A DNA stretch of 64,000 bases from JBBRHQ01 sp963720735 (GTDB lineage Bacteria; Actinomycetota; Thermoleophilia; Solirubrobacterales; 70-9): positions 186,001 through 250,000 of the forward strand of contig CAVRGL010000006.1 in assembly GCA_963720735.1 (NCBI GenBank), given 5' to 3'. Shown piece after piece: positions 1 through 8,886 of the stretch. The notes below the pieces were generated by a model. The model saw nothing but the letters and a program-made list of their open reading frames with translations. It ran no database searches and was not told the origin of the DNA. Numbering within the stretch: the stretch's first letter is position 1; the number at the start of each line of letters is the position of its first letter. Made by a program: the position numbers and the translations under genes.

Positions 1-28
1 GCCAACCCCGAACGGGAACGGAGGTCAG

Positions 29-499
29 ATGGCCAGCACCGACAGTGAACGGGAAAGCGGGACGCAGGGCGCTCTGGGCGTCGACATGAACCTCGAGGTC
101 GTGTCGTTGCCAGTCTCCGACGTAGATCGGGCCAAGAGCTTCTACGAGAGCCTCGGATGGCGCCTGGACATCGACCTGGTCGTCAGCGACGACGTCCGGA
201 CGGTTCAGCTCACGCCGCCCCACTCGCAGTGCTCGATCCAGGTCGGTAAGGGCCGCACCACGGCTGAGCCGGGGTCCGCTCAGGGGCTGATCCTCGTGGT
301 GAAGGACATCAATGCCGCCCGGGACGACCTGATCAACCGCGGCGTCGAGGTCAGCGAGGTGCACGAGGCGCGGCCTCCGGGCTTTGAGCAAGCAGGGCGC
401 TCCTACTTCGCGCGGGCTTCCTTCAGTGACCCAGACGGCAACGGCTGGGAGCTCCAAGAGATAACGGAGCGGCTCCCGGGCCGGGAATGGGACGATTGA
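29..499 (+). CDS. VOC (glyoxalase/bleomycin-resistance superfamily) protein
   Basis: This 156-aa protein carries one vicinal-oxygen-chelate domain from about residue 20 to 148. The opening strand contains SLPVSDVDRAKSFYESLGW, the usual start of the fold, and the end contains FSDPDGNGWELQEI, the usual closing metal-site strand. VOC proteins act on or bind small electrophilic molecules; the substrate cannot be read from sequence. An RBS-like GGAGG lies just before the ATG and supports this start, although a second Met at residue 20 sits directly at the domain edge. A 68-aa gene follows after one base, so the two are probably co-transcribed. Confidence 0.88.
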   Translation: MASTDSERESGTQGALGVDMNLEVVSLPVSDVDRAKSFYESLGWRLDIDLVVSDDVRTVQLTPPHSQCSIQVGKGRTTAEPGSAQGLILVVKDINAARDDLINRGVEVSEVHEARPPGFEQAGRSYFARASFSDPDGNGWELQEITERLPGREWDD

Positions 500-500
500 C

Positions 501-707
501 ATGGACGTCGCCTCTCTCGCCGAGCTACTGCACGAGACTTCCGAACGCCACGGCTCCTTCGAGGCGGTCGCCCCGCCGCACGACTGGTGGGACTGGTACG
601 CGGCGTACATGGACGCACGCCAGAGCGGGAGTACCCCGGAGGAGGCCTCCGCGGCCGCCGGGCGCTACATGGCGGAGGTCAAGCACGTCGTCGCGCCGCC
701 CGCGTGA
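501..707 (+). CDS. Small conserved protein paired with VOC gene
   Basis: A 68-aa soluble protein starts one base after the VOC stop codon. It contains HDWWDWYAAYMDARQSGS followed by a short helix ending in RYMAEVKHV. I recall similar small proteins next to VOC genes in other actinobacteria, but I know of no established function. No signal peptide, membrane segment or metal motif is visible. The tight spacing suggests translational coupling and a role linked to the upstream VOC protein; that link is inference. Confidence 0.7.
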   Translation: MDVASLAELLHETSERHGSFEAVAPPHDWWDWYAAYMDARQSGSTPEEASAAAGRYMAEVKHVVAPPA

Positions 708-791
708 GCCTGGATTCCCCGTCGGAGGCCGGGGTCGCCGTCTAGGTTCGAGGTCAGAGCGGCAAGCAGGGCGGTAGGTAATGTTGAACGG

Positions 792-1340
792 GTGCCCGAG
801 GTTCCGTCGAGCCCGCTCCCGCCGGTAGGAGATAGCGATCACGTCACGGGCTCCGACTCCCCCGACGTGACGCTGGTCGAATACGGCGACTTCGGATGTC
901 CGTACTGCTTCGCCGCCAGTATGCCCGTGAGGTCGCTCTTGGAGCGTTTCGAGACCCTTCGCCTCGTCTGGCGACAATTCCCCGACGCCGAGCTGCATCC
1001 CGGGGCCGACTTTGCGGCTGAGCTCTCCGAGCTCGCCGCGGTGCACGGAAAGTTCTGGGAGGCACATTCACTGCTGCTCGCCGGGCGGGCGCGGTTATCG
1101 CGCGAGGACCTCCTCGACGCCGCGCGGCGCCTCGAGCTGGAATCAGGTGAGGCGGCGGAGGCGCTTGCCAAGCGAAGCTTTCGCGAGCGCGTCCTCGCGG
1201 ATGTCGCTGGGGGCAGGCAAGCCGGAGTCCACGGCACGCCGACGTTCTTCGTCGACGGCGAGCGACTGGACGGGCCCTGGCGCCAGCTCGCGCGGATAGT
1301 TCCGGCGCGGCTCGGGAACAGACAAGGTTCAGCTGATTAG
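792..1340 (+). CDS. DsbA/thioredoxin-fold oxidoreductase
   Basis: A 182-aa thioredoxin-fold protein of the DsbA-like (Thioredoxin_4) type. Residues 28-39 read LVEYGDFGCPYC, giving a CPYC redox motif at Cys36-Cys39. The cis-proline loop GVHGTPTFFVDG lies near residue 150. No signal peptide precedes the fold, so it probably acts in the cytoplasm. The start is GTG. The next gene, a UBP-type zinc finger, follows 13 bases later, and both may belong to one short redox/stress transcription unit. The specific thiol partner cannot be inferred. Confidence 0.85.
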   Translation: MPEVPSSPLPPVGDSDHVTGSDSPDVTLVEYGDFGCPYCFAASMPVRSLLERFETLRLVWRQFPDAELHPGADFAAELSELAAVHGKFWEAHSLLLAGRARLSREDLLDAARRLELESGEAAEALAKRSFRERVLADVAGGRQAGVHGTPTFFVDGERLDGPWRQLARIVPARLGNRQGSAD

Positions 1341-1353
1341 AGAGGAAGCGCTT

Positions 1354-1668
1354 ATGGCCTCATGTACCCATCTCGATCACATCCAGATCACCGAGCTCCC
1401 GGAGGCCGTCGAGGGCTGCGAGGAGTGCCTGGCCAGCGGTGGCCAGTGGCTGCACCTGCGGATCTGCCTGGAGTGCGGCAAGGTCGGGTGCTGCGACAGT
1501 TCGCCCAACCGTCACGCGAGCGCCCATGCCGAGGGGAGCGGGCATCCGCTGATTCGATCACTCGAGCCAGGAGAGGAATGGTCTTGGTGTTTCGTGGATG
1601 ACGTCGCCATGGTGATCGCCGACGTCCGGGGCGAGACCCGGATCCCACCCTCACCGCTGGGCGGATGA
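1354..1668 (+). CDS. UBP-type zinc finger protein
   Basis: A 104-aa protein made almost entirely of a ZnF-UBP domain. The metal ligands are visible as Cys4/His6, the pair in EGCEECL, the CLECGKVGCCDS cluster and the following His residues in HASAHAEGSGHP. In eukaryotes this fold binds the C-terminal tail of ubiquitin; bacterial stand-alone copies are common in actinobacteria and their ligand is unknown. GAGAGGAAG about 8 bases upstream is a good RBS for the ATG. It follows the DsbA-like gene closely on the same strand. Confidence 0.88.
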   Translation: MASCTHLDHIQITELPEAVEGCEECLASGGQWLHLRICLECGKVGCCDSSPNRHASAHAEGSGHPLIRSLEPGEEWSWCFVDDVAMVIADVRGETRIPPSPLGG

Positions 1669-1699
1669 ATGGACCTGGATCAGCCATGACCTGGCGGCC

Positions 1700-2623
1700 G
1701 TGACGATGTCCTTCTCCTGGCCCCCGCTTTCGTATGAGGACTGGAGCGCGACCTGCGACACGCTCCACGCTCACACTCAGATCCTGGGCAAGCTAGCCGT
1801 GGAGCTCGCGCCGGCTGAGCCGCAGCTCCAGCACGCCGCCCTCCGTCTAACGGCGCGGGGTTGGGAGACGCAGAGCCTCCCCGCGCCGGATGGCTCGGGG
1901 GCGATCGCTGCCGCGCTCGATCTCCGGGCCCACGAAGCGCTCGTGGAGCACAGCGACGGGCGCGAGACGCGGATTGCTCTCACGCCAAATCGACCTGTGG
2001 CCGAGGTAACGCGCGACGTGCTCGAGGCGGTGGACCGCCTGGCCGGAGGCGTGGAGATCAACCCGACCCCCCAGGAGGTCCCGTGGGAGGCACCGCTGGA
2101 CGAGGACCGCGACCACTCCACGTACGAACCCGATCAGGTCGAGTCCTACTTCAGGGCCGCCACGCATGCGGCGCTTGTACTTGCGGAGTTCCGTGCGCCC
2201 TATCGCGGCCGCTCGACACCCGTCAACGCGTGGTGGGGGACGTTCGACCTAGCGGTCGCCTTCTTCTCCGGGAAACCGGCCGATCCCGCATCGGATGACT
2301 TCATCATGCGTAACGCCGCCGACGCCGAGCAGTTCGGGCTCGGCTGGTGGCCCGGCGACCAGAAGTACCGCAGGGCGGCTTTCTTCGCTTTGGCCTATCC
2401 ACCGAGAGACTTCTCCGAGGCCGAGCTCGAGCCGGGCGCCGCCCATTGGGATGCGGAGCTCGGCGAATTCGTGCTTGATTGGGAGGACATCCGCTCGGAG
2501 GCCGACCCCCGTTGCATGGCCCTCGAGTTCGCCCACTCCGCGTTTCAACACGCTTGCGCTGTATGCGAGTGGGACCCGGTCCTCGCCGCCAGCGCAAAGG
2601 GCACTCCGCCGCCGATCCGCTGA
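1700..2623 (+). CDS. DUF5996 family protein
   Basis: A 307-aa soluble protein matching the DUF5996 family pattern: an opening WPPLSYEDWSATCDTLHAHTQ motif, a central SYFRAATHAALVLAEFR segment, and a Trp/Pro-rich end containing WWPGDQKYRRAAFFALAYP. The biochemical role of the family is unknown. Translation could start at GTG 1700 or ATG 1706; neither has a strong RBS. Its stop lies three bases from the stop of the convergent magnesium ATPase gene, leaving no room for a separate terminator. Confidence 0.8.
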   Translation: MTMSFSWPPLSYEDWSATCDTLHAHTQILGKLAVELAPAEPQLQHAALRLTARGWETQSLPAPDGSGAIAAALDLRAHEALVEHSDGRETRIALTPNRPVAEVTRDVLEAVDRLAGGVEINPTPQEVPWEAPLDEDRDHSTYEPDQVESYFRAATHAALVLAEFRAPYRGRSTPVNAWWGTFDLAVAFFSGKPADPASDDFIMRNAADAEQFGLGWWPGDQKYRRAAFFALAYPPRDFSEAELEPGAAHWDAELGEFVLDWEDIRSEADPRCMALEFAHSAFQHACAVCEWDPVLAASAKGTPPPIR

Positions 2624-2626
2624 TTC

Positions 2627-5296
2627 CTACGCGGTGCGCGCAGCGCTCCGGCGGCGTGGGCCTGCGTGAGTGCTCCAGCGTGAGGCGCGATGATGGATCC
2701 AGCGCTCGCGGTCGGGGCGTGGGCGAGCGATCGGGGGTCCGGGGGGCCGGACGCGGTAGAAGCGCCGCTTGCCGAGTTCGATGAGCACAAGGTAGATGGG
2801 AATCATCGCCACCAGCGCGGCCAGGAAGCCGGCGGGCAGCGCGGTGAAGCCGAGGACCGGAGCGAGTGGGGAGAAGGGCAGCAGGACGCCGATCGCCACG
2901 CAGATGAAGGTGGCGACGGCGAGCGGCGTGCTGGGCCGGCTGTGGAAGAACGGGACGCGGCGGGTGCGGATGGCGAAGATGACCAGGCTCTGGGTCGCGA
3001 GCGACTCGACGAACCAGCCCGATCGGAACAACGGCGCGTGGGCGTTGAAGACCCAGATCATGATCCCGAAGGTGGCGAAGTCGAAGATCGAGCTGATCGG
3101 ACCGAAGAAGGTCATGAAGCGGCGAATGAACTTGGTATCCCAGTGCGCTGGACGCTGGAGCTGCTCCTCGTCGACGTTGTCGGTGGGGATCGCCATCTCG
3201 CTGCCGTCATAGAGCAGGTTGTTGAGCAGGATCTGGGTTGGGAGCATCGGCAGGAAGCTGAGGAAGAGCGACGCGCCGCCGGCACTGAACATGTTCCCGA
3301 AGTTCGACGAGGTACCCATCAGGACGTACTTCATCGTGTTGGCGAAGATGCGCCGGCCCTCGACGACGCCGCCCGCGAGGATGCCGAGATCCTTGTCGAG
3401 CAGCACGATGTCGGCGGCGTCCTTGGCCACGTCGGTCGCGGTCTCCACGGAGACGCCGACGTCCGCGTCGTGCAGGGCGACCGCGTCGTTGACGCCGTCG
3501 CCCAGGAATCCGACCGTCGAGCCTGACGCACGCTGGGCCTTGATGATCCGCGACTTCTGCTCCGGAGTTACGCGCGCGAAGATCGTCGTTTGCGGCAGCG
3601 CGGCTGCGAGCTGCGTGTCGTCAAGTCGATCGAGCTCGGCGCCGGTAAGCGTTTGGTCCGCGGCCAGGCCGATGTCGGCGCAGACCTTCTGCGCGACGCG
3701 GTCGTTGTCGCCGGTGATCACCTTGACCTGAACGTCGAGGCGCCTGAGGCGGTCGAGCGCTTCGTGCGCGTCGGCCTTCGGGCGATCGACGAAGCTGAGG
3801 AAGCCTTGGAGGTCCAGATCACCCTCGTCGTCGGCGCTCAGGGTCGCGCGGCCGTCGGCGGCGCGGGTGGCGACGGCGATCACACGGCTGCCGGCGGCGA
3901 ACTGGCCGTCGAGCACCGCCTGCGCATGTGGAGGGACGCCCACGCAGCGGGCGAGCACCGCCTCGGGTGCACCCTTGACGATGATCTGCCGCTGGCCACC
4001 GCCGCCCTCGACGAGGACCGCCGCCAGGCGGCGCTGGTAATCGAAGGGGCGGTCGGCAAGGCGCCGAGCGTGCTCGGCGCCGGCGCCGCGGGCTCCCGGC
4101 GCCTTCCAGAGCGCTTGATCGAGTTGGTTGCCGCCGATCACCCGCCCGTCGGAGACCATCGCGTCGTTGCAGAGCAGCCCGGCGCGCAGTACCGCATCCG
4201 ACGGCCGGCCCGCGGTGTCCAGAGCGGCGGCGAACGTGATCTTGCCCTCGGTCAGGGTGCCCGTCTTGTCGGTGAAGAGGACGACGATGTTGCCGAGGTC
4301 CTCGATGCTGACAAGTCGCTTGACCACGACCGCGCGCTCGGCCAGGCGCTTGGCGCCAGTCGAGAGGCTGATCGTGACGATCGCCGGCAGGAGCTGGGGG
4401 GTGAGGCCGACTGCGATCGCCAGGGCAAAGAGCACCGACTCAAGCGGCGAGCGGCCGAGCACGACGTTGATGACCAGGATCGAGCCGGCCAGCACGGCGG
4501 TCACCCGGACGAGCAGCAGCGAGAAGTCGCGCAGGCCGAGCTGGAAGGCGGTCTGCGGCTGTCGTTCTCCGAGCTGGGCGGCGATCGCCCCGAACTCCGT
4601 CCGACCGCCGGTGCCCACGACAACCCCCAACCCGCTTCCTTCGCGCACGACGGTGCCCATGAACGCGCACGAGGCCAGATCCAGGGAGGACTCCGGCGCC
4701 GTGATGGGATCGCTGCGCTTCTCGGCCGGCAGCGACTCGCCGGTGAGCACCGCCTCGTCGCACTCCAGGCCGTCGGCGTGCAGCAGGCGCAGGTCAGCCG
4801 GCACGACGTCGCCAACGGCGAGTCGCACGACATCGCCGGGCACGAGCTCGGTGACGTCGACCGCTTCGGGCTCGCCGTCGCGCATGGCCAGCGCGGTGTG
4901 GCGAAGCTGGGAGTGCAGGGCCTCGACCGCCAGCTCTGAGCGGTATTCGTTGAAGAACCCCAGCCCGACGCTCAGGCAGATGATCAGGAGGATGATCGCG
5001 GCCGAGGTGCGCTCACCGACGGCAAACGAGGTCAGCGCCGCGGCTACGAGCAGGATCAACAGCGGATTGCGCAGCTGACGCACCAGCACTGCGAGCGGGC
5101 GCGCGCCGTGGCTGCGCAATGCGTTGGCCCCGACCTCGGCCAGCCGCGCCGACGCCTCGTCGTGTTTGAGGCCGACCGCGGTGCTCTTCAGGCGCCCCAG
5201 GACATCGTCGGCCGGCAGCGCCGCAGCCCTGGCAAGCACAAGCGAGCTCCAGTCCACCGCCGCCGGTGGTAGACGCGCCTGATCGAGCGTTGCCAT
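2627..5296 (-). CDS. mgtA: Magnesium-translocating P-type ATPase
   Basis: An 889-aa P3B-type ATPase that would import Mg2+ across the cytoplasmic membrane using ATP. The N-terminal cation-ATPase domain is followed by paired helices near residues 70-115, the actuator motif LTGES, the phosphorylation motif FTDKTGTLTEG with Asp343 as the phospho-acceptor, the nucleotide-binding KGAPEAVL segment, and the hinge GDGVNDAVALHDADVGVSV. A C-terminal helix cluster completes the usual 10-helix plan. Length is normal. The upstream gap holds no recognisable M-box riboswitch. The last about 30 residues are Arg/Pro-rich and unlike the family. It ends convergently with the DUF5996 gene. Confidence 0.93.
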   Translation of the reverse strand: MATLDQARLPPAAVDWSSLVLARAAALPADDVLGRLKSTAVGLKHDEASARLAEVGANALRSHGARPLAVLVRQLRNPLLILLVAAALTSFAVGERTSAAIILLIICLSVGLGFFNEYRSELAVEALHSQLRHTALAMRDGEPEAVDVTELVPGDVVRLAVGDVVPADLRLLHADGLECDEAVLTGESLPAEKRSDPITAPESSLDLASCAFMGTVVREGSGLGVVVGTGGRTEFGAIAAQLGERQPQTAFQLGLRDFSLLLVRVTAVLAGSILVINVVLGRSPLESVLFALAIAVGLTPQLLPAIVTISLSTGAKRLAERAVVVKRLVSIEDLGNIVVLFTDKTGTLTEGKITFAAALDTAGRPSDAVLRAGLLCNDAMVSDGRVIGGNQLDQALWKAPGARGAGAEHARRLADRPFDYQRRLAAVLVEGGGGQRQIIVKGAPEAVLARCVGVPPHAQAVLDGQFAAGSRVIAVATRAADGRATLSADDEGDLDLQGFLSFVDRPKADAHEALDRLRRLDVQVKVITGDNDRVAQKVCADIGLAADQTLTGAELDRLDDTQLAAALPQTTIFARVTPEQKSRIIKAQRASGSTVGFLGDGVNDAVALHDADVGVSVETATDVAKDAADIVLLDKDLGILAGGVVEGRRIFANTMKYVLMGTSSNFGNMFSAGGASLFLSFLPMLPTQILLNNLLYDGSEMAIPTDNVDEEQLQRPAHWDTKFIRRFMTFFGPISSIFDFATFGIMIWVFNAHAPLFRSGWFVESLATQSLVIFAIRTRRVPFFHSRPSTPLAVATFICVAIGVLLPFSPLAPVLGFTALPAGFLAALVAMIPIYLVLIELGKRRFYRVRPPGPPIARPRPDRERWIHHRASRWSTHAGPRRRSAARTA

Positions 5297-5430
5297 CGGA
5301 TCATGGTCGCAGCGGAGGACCTCGGCCCGGGCGACCCGGCGCAGGGCGGCGCCGACTCCCCCGTGGGGGGAGCGAGCGCCGGGCGCCCTTCTGAAGGGTT
5401 GGCTCCAGGACCCGCCCCGCCGACAACGTT

Positions 5431-5456
5431 GGGAAGTCGGTCAGGGAAGTCGGTCA
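5431..5456. repeat. Two tandem copies of a 13-bp unit
   Basis: GGGAAGTCGGTCA occurs twice with no spacer (5431-5443 and 5444-5456). The second copy includes the stop codon of the minus-strand repeat protein gene. It is probably a local slippage product; no function is implied. Confidence 0.75.
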
Positions 5457-6080
5457 GGTCCGACCGCTGCCCTCCGGGCCAGCGCTCGTCTCCGGGCCAG
5501 CGGCCGCCGGAGCGCTTGTGGCCGATGCCCCGCCCAGCGACTGATACTTGGGCGCGGCGCTCTTGGGCTCGATGGCCTGACGCCGGTGCTGAGCGCGGAC
5601 GGCCGCCTCCAGGACCTTGGCGCGGTTGGCGAACTTCCGCTCGTACACGCGGACCTCTTTGATCGTGGCCAGGTCGGCTTCCTCGAGCGCGGCCACGGTC
5701 TCCTCGATGCTGAGCGCGTCGTAGCCTGGGAGCGGCTCGCGTCCACGCATATAGTGCAGCTTCTGCAGCACAGGCTTCCGGTTCTTATGACCCCGCTCGT
5801 AGCTCTCGGCGGCCTCGAGCTCGATCTGTGAGTGGTCGGAGAGCCCATCGATTACCTGTCTCTCGTCGAGGCGGTCATAGCCGGCCCACGGGGCCCGAGC
5901 CTCCCCGACTGGATCGTTCTGTGCATCGCCTGCCGATTCCGATTGGGCCGAAGCGTCACGGCCAGAAAGTCGATCGCGGAGGGTGCCGAGGATCGTCACT
6001 TTCTTGTGTCCTTTCCCAGCCATCCCGCCGGGGAAAGATTCACGCAGCGAGATCGCTGACCTAGGCACATAGTGTCGCAT
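5454..6080 (-). CDS. Hypothetical protein with two DUF8129-like repeats
   Basis: A 208-aa soluble protein with two internal repeats. The first begins PWAGYDRLDERQVIDGL and runs to a YERGHKNRKPVLQKL segment; the second begins PLPGYDALSIEETVAAL and runs to YERKFANRAKVLEAA. The (G)Y-D-x-L start followed by a helical pair and YE motif resembles the DUF8129 family of actinobacteria, whose function is unknown. The tail is Ala/Ser/Pro/Gly-rich and probably disordered. ATG 6080 has AGGGA six bases upstream; an internal ATG at 6023 starting MAGKGHKK is an alternative start. Confidence 0.65.
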   Translation of the reverse strand: MRHYVPRSAISLRESFPGGMAGKGHKKVTILGTLRDRLSGRDASAQSESAGDAQNDPVGEARAPWAGYDRLDERQVIDGLSDHSQIELEAAESYERGHKNRKPVLQKLHYMRGREPLPGYDALSIEETVAALEEADLATIKEVRVYERKFANRAKVLEAAVRAQHRRQAIEPKSAAPKYQSLGGASATSAPAAAGPETSAGPEGSGRT

Positions 6081-6095
6081 AGATCCCTGGGGGCG

Positions 6096-6491
6096 ATGTC
6101 GCAGGAGAACGTCGAGATCGTGCGCCGGCCCCTCGCCGAGCTTGGGCAGGCGCGCGGCGGGGCCGGGTCACAGATCCACAACTCGATCGTGGCGCTGAAC
6201 AGATACGGGAACGGAAACGTGAGTGACTGCTCGGGGACCTACGACTCGTTCGGCCGTAACCTGCTGACGAACAGCTCCGTCGGATGCTCTGGCTTTCCAG
6301 ACCCGCCCAACATCATCACCGGCGACCCCAGACTCGGCGGACTCGCAGACAACGGCGGACCGACGAAGACAATCGCCTTACGCCGCCGCAGCCCCGCGAT
6401 CAACCACGCTCTCAAGGCGAGCGCCGAGAAGCGCGATCAGCGCGGCAACAAACGAGGCAAGCGGCCCGACATCGGCGCGTTCGAGCGGTAG
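6096..6491 (+). pseudogene. Chimeric remnant: NTF2-like start joined to beta-helix tail
   Basis: The reading frame starts with MSQENVEIVRRPLAELGQ, which resembles the first residues of SnoaL/NTF2-like proteins common in this group. It then switches to NSIVALNRYGNGNVSDCSG and NIITGDPRLGGLADNGGPT, ending in RPDIGAFER. That second part is the C-terminal block of secreted right-handed beta-helix proteins with a choice-of-anchor Q ending, normally several hundred residues long with a signal peptide. Neither parent domain is complete, so this is best read as a fusion of two gene fragments and probably non-functional. Confidence 0.7.
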
Positions 6492-6500
6492 TAGCGTCGG

Positions 6501-7145
6501 CTAGGTATCGAGGAACGCCAGGACCGCCAGCACCCGCCGATGGTCTTCGGCGGCCGGCGGCAGGTTGAGCTTGGCGAAGATGCTGGTCACGTGCTTCTCC
6601 ACCGCGCGCTCTGAGATCACCAGCGCGTCGGCGATCGCCTGGTTGCTGCGCCCCTCCGCCATCAGCCCCAGCACCTCGCGCTCGCGGGGAGTGAGCTCCT
6701 CGAGCGGGTCCTCGCCTCGCCGCCGCCCGAGCATCTGCGAGACGACCTCCGGGTCGAGCGCCGAGCCACCCTCTGCTACCCGACGAACCGCATCAGCGAA
6801 GCGGTCACCATCCGAGACCCGGTCCTTGAGCAGGTAGCCGACGCCGGCGGCGTCGTCGCCCAGGAGCTCGACTGCGTACTCCTCCTCCAGATGGGCGGAG
6901 AGGACGAGCACGCCGGTGCCCGGCATCTCTTGGCGGATCTCACGTGCCGCCTGCAGCCCCTCGTCTGTTTGGGTCGGCGGCATGCGGATGTCGACGATTG
7001 CAACGTCGGGCTTGTGCGCCCGCGTCTTCCGCATCAACTCTTCTCGGTCCGCCGCCTGAGCGACCACCTCGAAGCCGGCCTCCTCGAGCAGCCGAGTAAC
7101 CCCTTGACGCAGGAGCACCGAATCATCGGCGACGATCACCCGCAC
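6501..7145 (-). CDS. NarL/FixJ-type response regulator
   Basis: A 214-aa two-component regulator. The receiver domain opens with VIVADDSVLLRQG (acidic pair near residues 6-7), has the phospho-acceptor Asp in VAIVDIRMPP near residue 52, and Lys in YLLKDRV. The C-terminal LuxR-type HTH contains LTPREREVLGLMAEGRSNQAI's usual pattern and VEKHVTSIFAKLNL. The start is GTG and overlaps the last 10 bases of the upstream histidine kinase gene, so the pair is translationally coupled. It should bind DNA after phosphorylation by that kinase; target genes are unknown. Confidence 0.93.
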   Translation of the reverse strand: MRVIVADDSVLLRQGVTRLLEEAGFEVVAQAADREELMRKTRAHKPDVAIVDIRMPPTQTDEGLQAAREIRQEMPGTGVLVLSAHLEEEYAVELLGDDAAGVGYLLKDRVSDGDRFADAVRRVAEGGSALDPEVVSQMLGRRRGEDPLEELTPREREVLGLMAEGRSNQAIADALVISERAVEKHVTSIFAKLNLPPAAEDHRRVLAVLAFLDT

Positions 7146-8680
7146 GGGATCTTTGCCTTCACAGTGGTGCCTTCACCGGAAACGCTTGTCAGATCGAGAC
7201 GACCGTCGAGCGCAGCCACGCGGTCGGACAGCCCACTCAGGCCGGAGCCCTGCTCGGGGTTGGCGCCGCCAACTCCGTCATCGCTTACCTCGACTTCGAC
7301 CTGGCCGTTGCGACGAACGACACTCACCGTTGCGGTTCGAGCTTGCGCATAGCGGGCGACGTTCGTGAGCGCTTCGGCGACAACAAAGTAGATCGCTGAT
7401 TCGATAGACGGCGGCAGCCTGTCGAGGGGCGTCTCAACCAGCTCGACCGGCAGCGGCGCACGGCCCGCAAGTCCTTTGAGCGCTGCCTTCAGACCCCGGT
7501 CGGTGAGCGCAGCCGGGTGAATTCCGCGCGCCAGCTCGCGCAGCTCCCCGGTCGCCTCGTTCAGCTCCGCGAGCGAGGCGTCGATCAGCTCGGCCGCCTC
7601 GTCTGGCTTGCTCGCGATGCGGTCACGCGCCAAGCGCAGGTTGATGCCCAGCGCCATCAGGCGCTGCTGAGCGCCATCGTGCAGGTCTCGCTCGAGTTGC
7701 CGCCGCTGGTCGTATCCGGCCTGAACGATGCGCGAGCGCGAGGCCCGCAACTCCTCCACTGTTGCCAGAAGCTCCGCGTCCAGCCGCTCATTTTCGAGTG
7801 TGAGAGCTGCCGCCGCGCCGACTGCCTGCACAAGGTCGCTCTCGTCTGCGAGGTCGGCGTCGTGGACGATTGCGGCGATCCGCTTTCCCTCGTGGTCAAT
7901 GGTGGTGACGATCTTCCCGTCGGGTGTCGGATCGACCGGACTGGGTCGACCCTTGGCGTCGACATAAGCGTCCTGGTCAGGCACCCAGTAGGCGAGCTCC
8001 AGGGTGGGATCTCCAAGCGCCTCAGCAAGTCCGTCTCGCAACGCGCCCCGACCACCGTCGCCACCAAGCCGGGCGACAACTGAGCTGATCGCGTCGGCGT
8101 GGCTGAAGTGGGCTCGCAGCAAGCCAACCAAGAACGCAAAGGGCAGGCAGGCAAGCGAGGCGAAGATCGCCAGCGTCATCCGGTCGGCGATCGTGCTGGA
8201 CAGGTCGGCCTGTTCGACGATCAGCTCCGTCAGAAGAAGCGCGAGGGTCAGACTGCCGACGGCGAGGACCGGGGCGAAGGCTCGTCGCTGGCTCGGGGCG
8301 CTGTCCCGCCAGCGAAGGTAGAGGATCGCCACCACTCCGCCGAACAAGGCGATCGAGACGTCCACCTGCGCGGCGCTGATCGCTGCGGACGCCTGCGAGT
8401 GAGTGATCAGCAGTGGATTGGCGGGGCACTCGGCGCAGCCGGCCTTGGCGGGATCGGTCAACACGAACCGCGCGACCTGAACCACGGTGGCGTTGAAGTA
8501 GCCGACGGCGACTATGAGGCGGTCGACGCCGCCCTCCAGCCGCCCGGCAGGAAACGACAGCAGCAGGTGAATGAGCAAGGCCCAGATCAGCACCTCCCCC
8601 AGCGAACCAATCGTGTAGATGAGGCTGTTGTTGGAGAAGGCCAGCGCCTTCAAGAGGCCACTGAAGCCGACCGCGACCAT
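7136..8680 (-). CDS. Sensor histidine kinase (HisKA_3), N-terminus separated
   Basis: A 514-aa membrane histidine kinase of the NarX/DesK class. Helices fill roughly residues 1-200, followed by a GAF-like stretch, the dimerisation/phospho-acceptor box ERDLHDGAQQRLMALG with the His near residue 338, and an HATPase domain containing EALTNVARYAQA and DDGVGGANPEQGSGLSGL. Family members usually begin with one further helix and the motif RRPxNxIGxLM. Here that part lies in another frame directly upstream and meets this ORF at a TGATG. Two single-base insertions would explain the break. Confidence 0.9.
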   Translation of the reverse strand: MVAVGFSGLLKALAFSNNSLIYTIGSLGEVLIWALLIHLLLSFPAGRLEGGVDRLIVAVGYFNATVVQVARFVLTDPAKAGCAECPANPLLITHSQASAAISAAQVDVSIALFGGVVAILYLRWRDSAPSQRRAFAPVLAVGSLTLALLLTELIVEQADLSSTIADRMTLAIFASLACLPFAFLVGLLRAHFSHADAISSVVARLGGDGGRGALRDGLAEALGDPTLELAYWVPDQDAYVDAKGRPSPVDPTPDGKIVTTIDHEGKRIAAIVHDADLADESDLVQAVGAAAALTLENERLDAELLATVEELRASRSRIVQAGYDQRRQLERDLHDGAQQRLMALGINLRLARDRIASKPDEAAELIDASLAELNEATGELRELARGIHPAALTDRGLKAALKGLAGRAPLPVELVETPLDRLPPSIESAIYFVVAEALTNVARYAQARTATVSVVRRNGQVEVEVSDDGVGGANPEQGSGLSGLSDRVAALDGRLDLTSVSGEGTTVKAKIPCG

Positions 8681-8886
8681 CAGCGGAGCCGATGTTGCTT
8701 CCCGGGACGCCGGCTCCAGACGTAGAGCCCCGATCCTGTGAATCCCCAGCCGATCACGAGCGTGAGCGCCGCATATGCGCCCCGGTGGGCGTTGTGCCCG
8801 CCGTTGAGGACGACCAGGAACGCGCCGATCCCCATCAGGAAAGCGAGAACCGCTAAGGCGATCCGCGCGCGGGCATGGCTGCTCAT
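8680..8886 (-). CDS. Detached N-terminal segment of the histidine kinase
   Basis: A 68-aa ORF with two hydrophobic helices, ending YVWSRRPGKQHRLR. Its stop codon overlaps the first usable ATG of the kinase ORF (TGATG), and its own ATG overlaps the stop of the upstream receiver gene (ATGA). In the +1 frame the end reads SRRPG then SNIGS, and a second shift joins LMVAVGFSG, which restores the usual kinase start. I therefore read it as the kinase N-terminus, split by two one-base insertions, not as an independent protein. A genuine coupled membrane peptide is the less likely alternative. Confidence 0.6.
   Translation of the reverse strand: MSSHARARIALAVLAFLMGIGAFLVVLNGGHNAHRGAYAALTLVIGWGFTGSGLYVWSRRPGKQHRLR

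Noticed and set aside
5297..5453. Mg2+-sensing M-box upstream of mgtA
   Set aside because: The gap is short and I see no conserved M-box core or matching helices; only a tandem 13-bp repeat is present.
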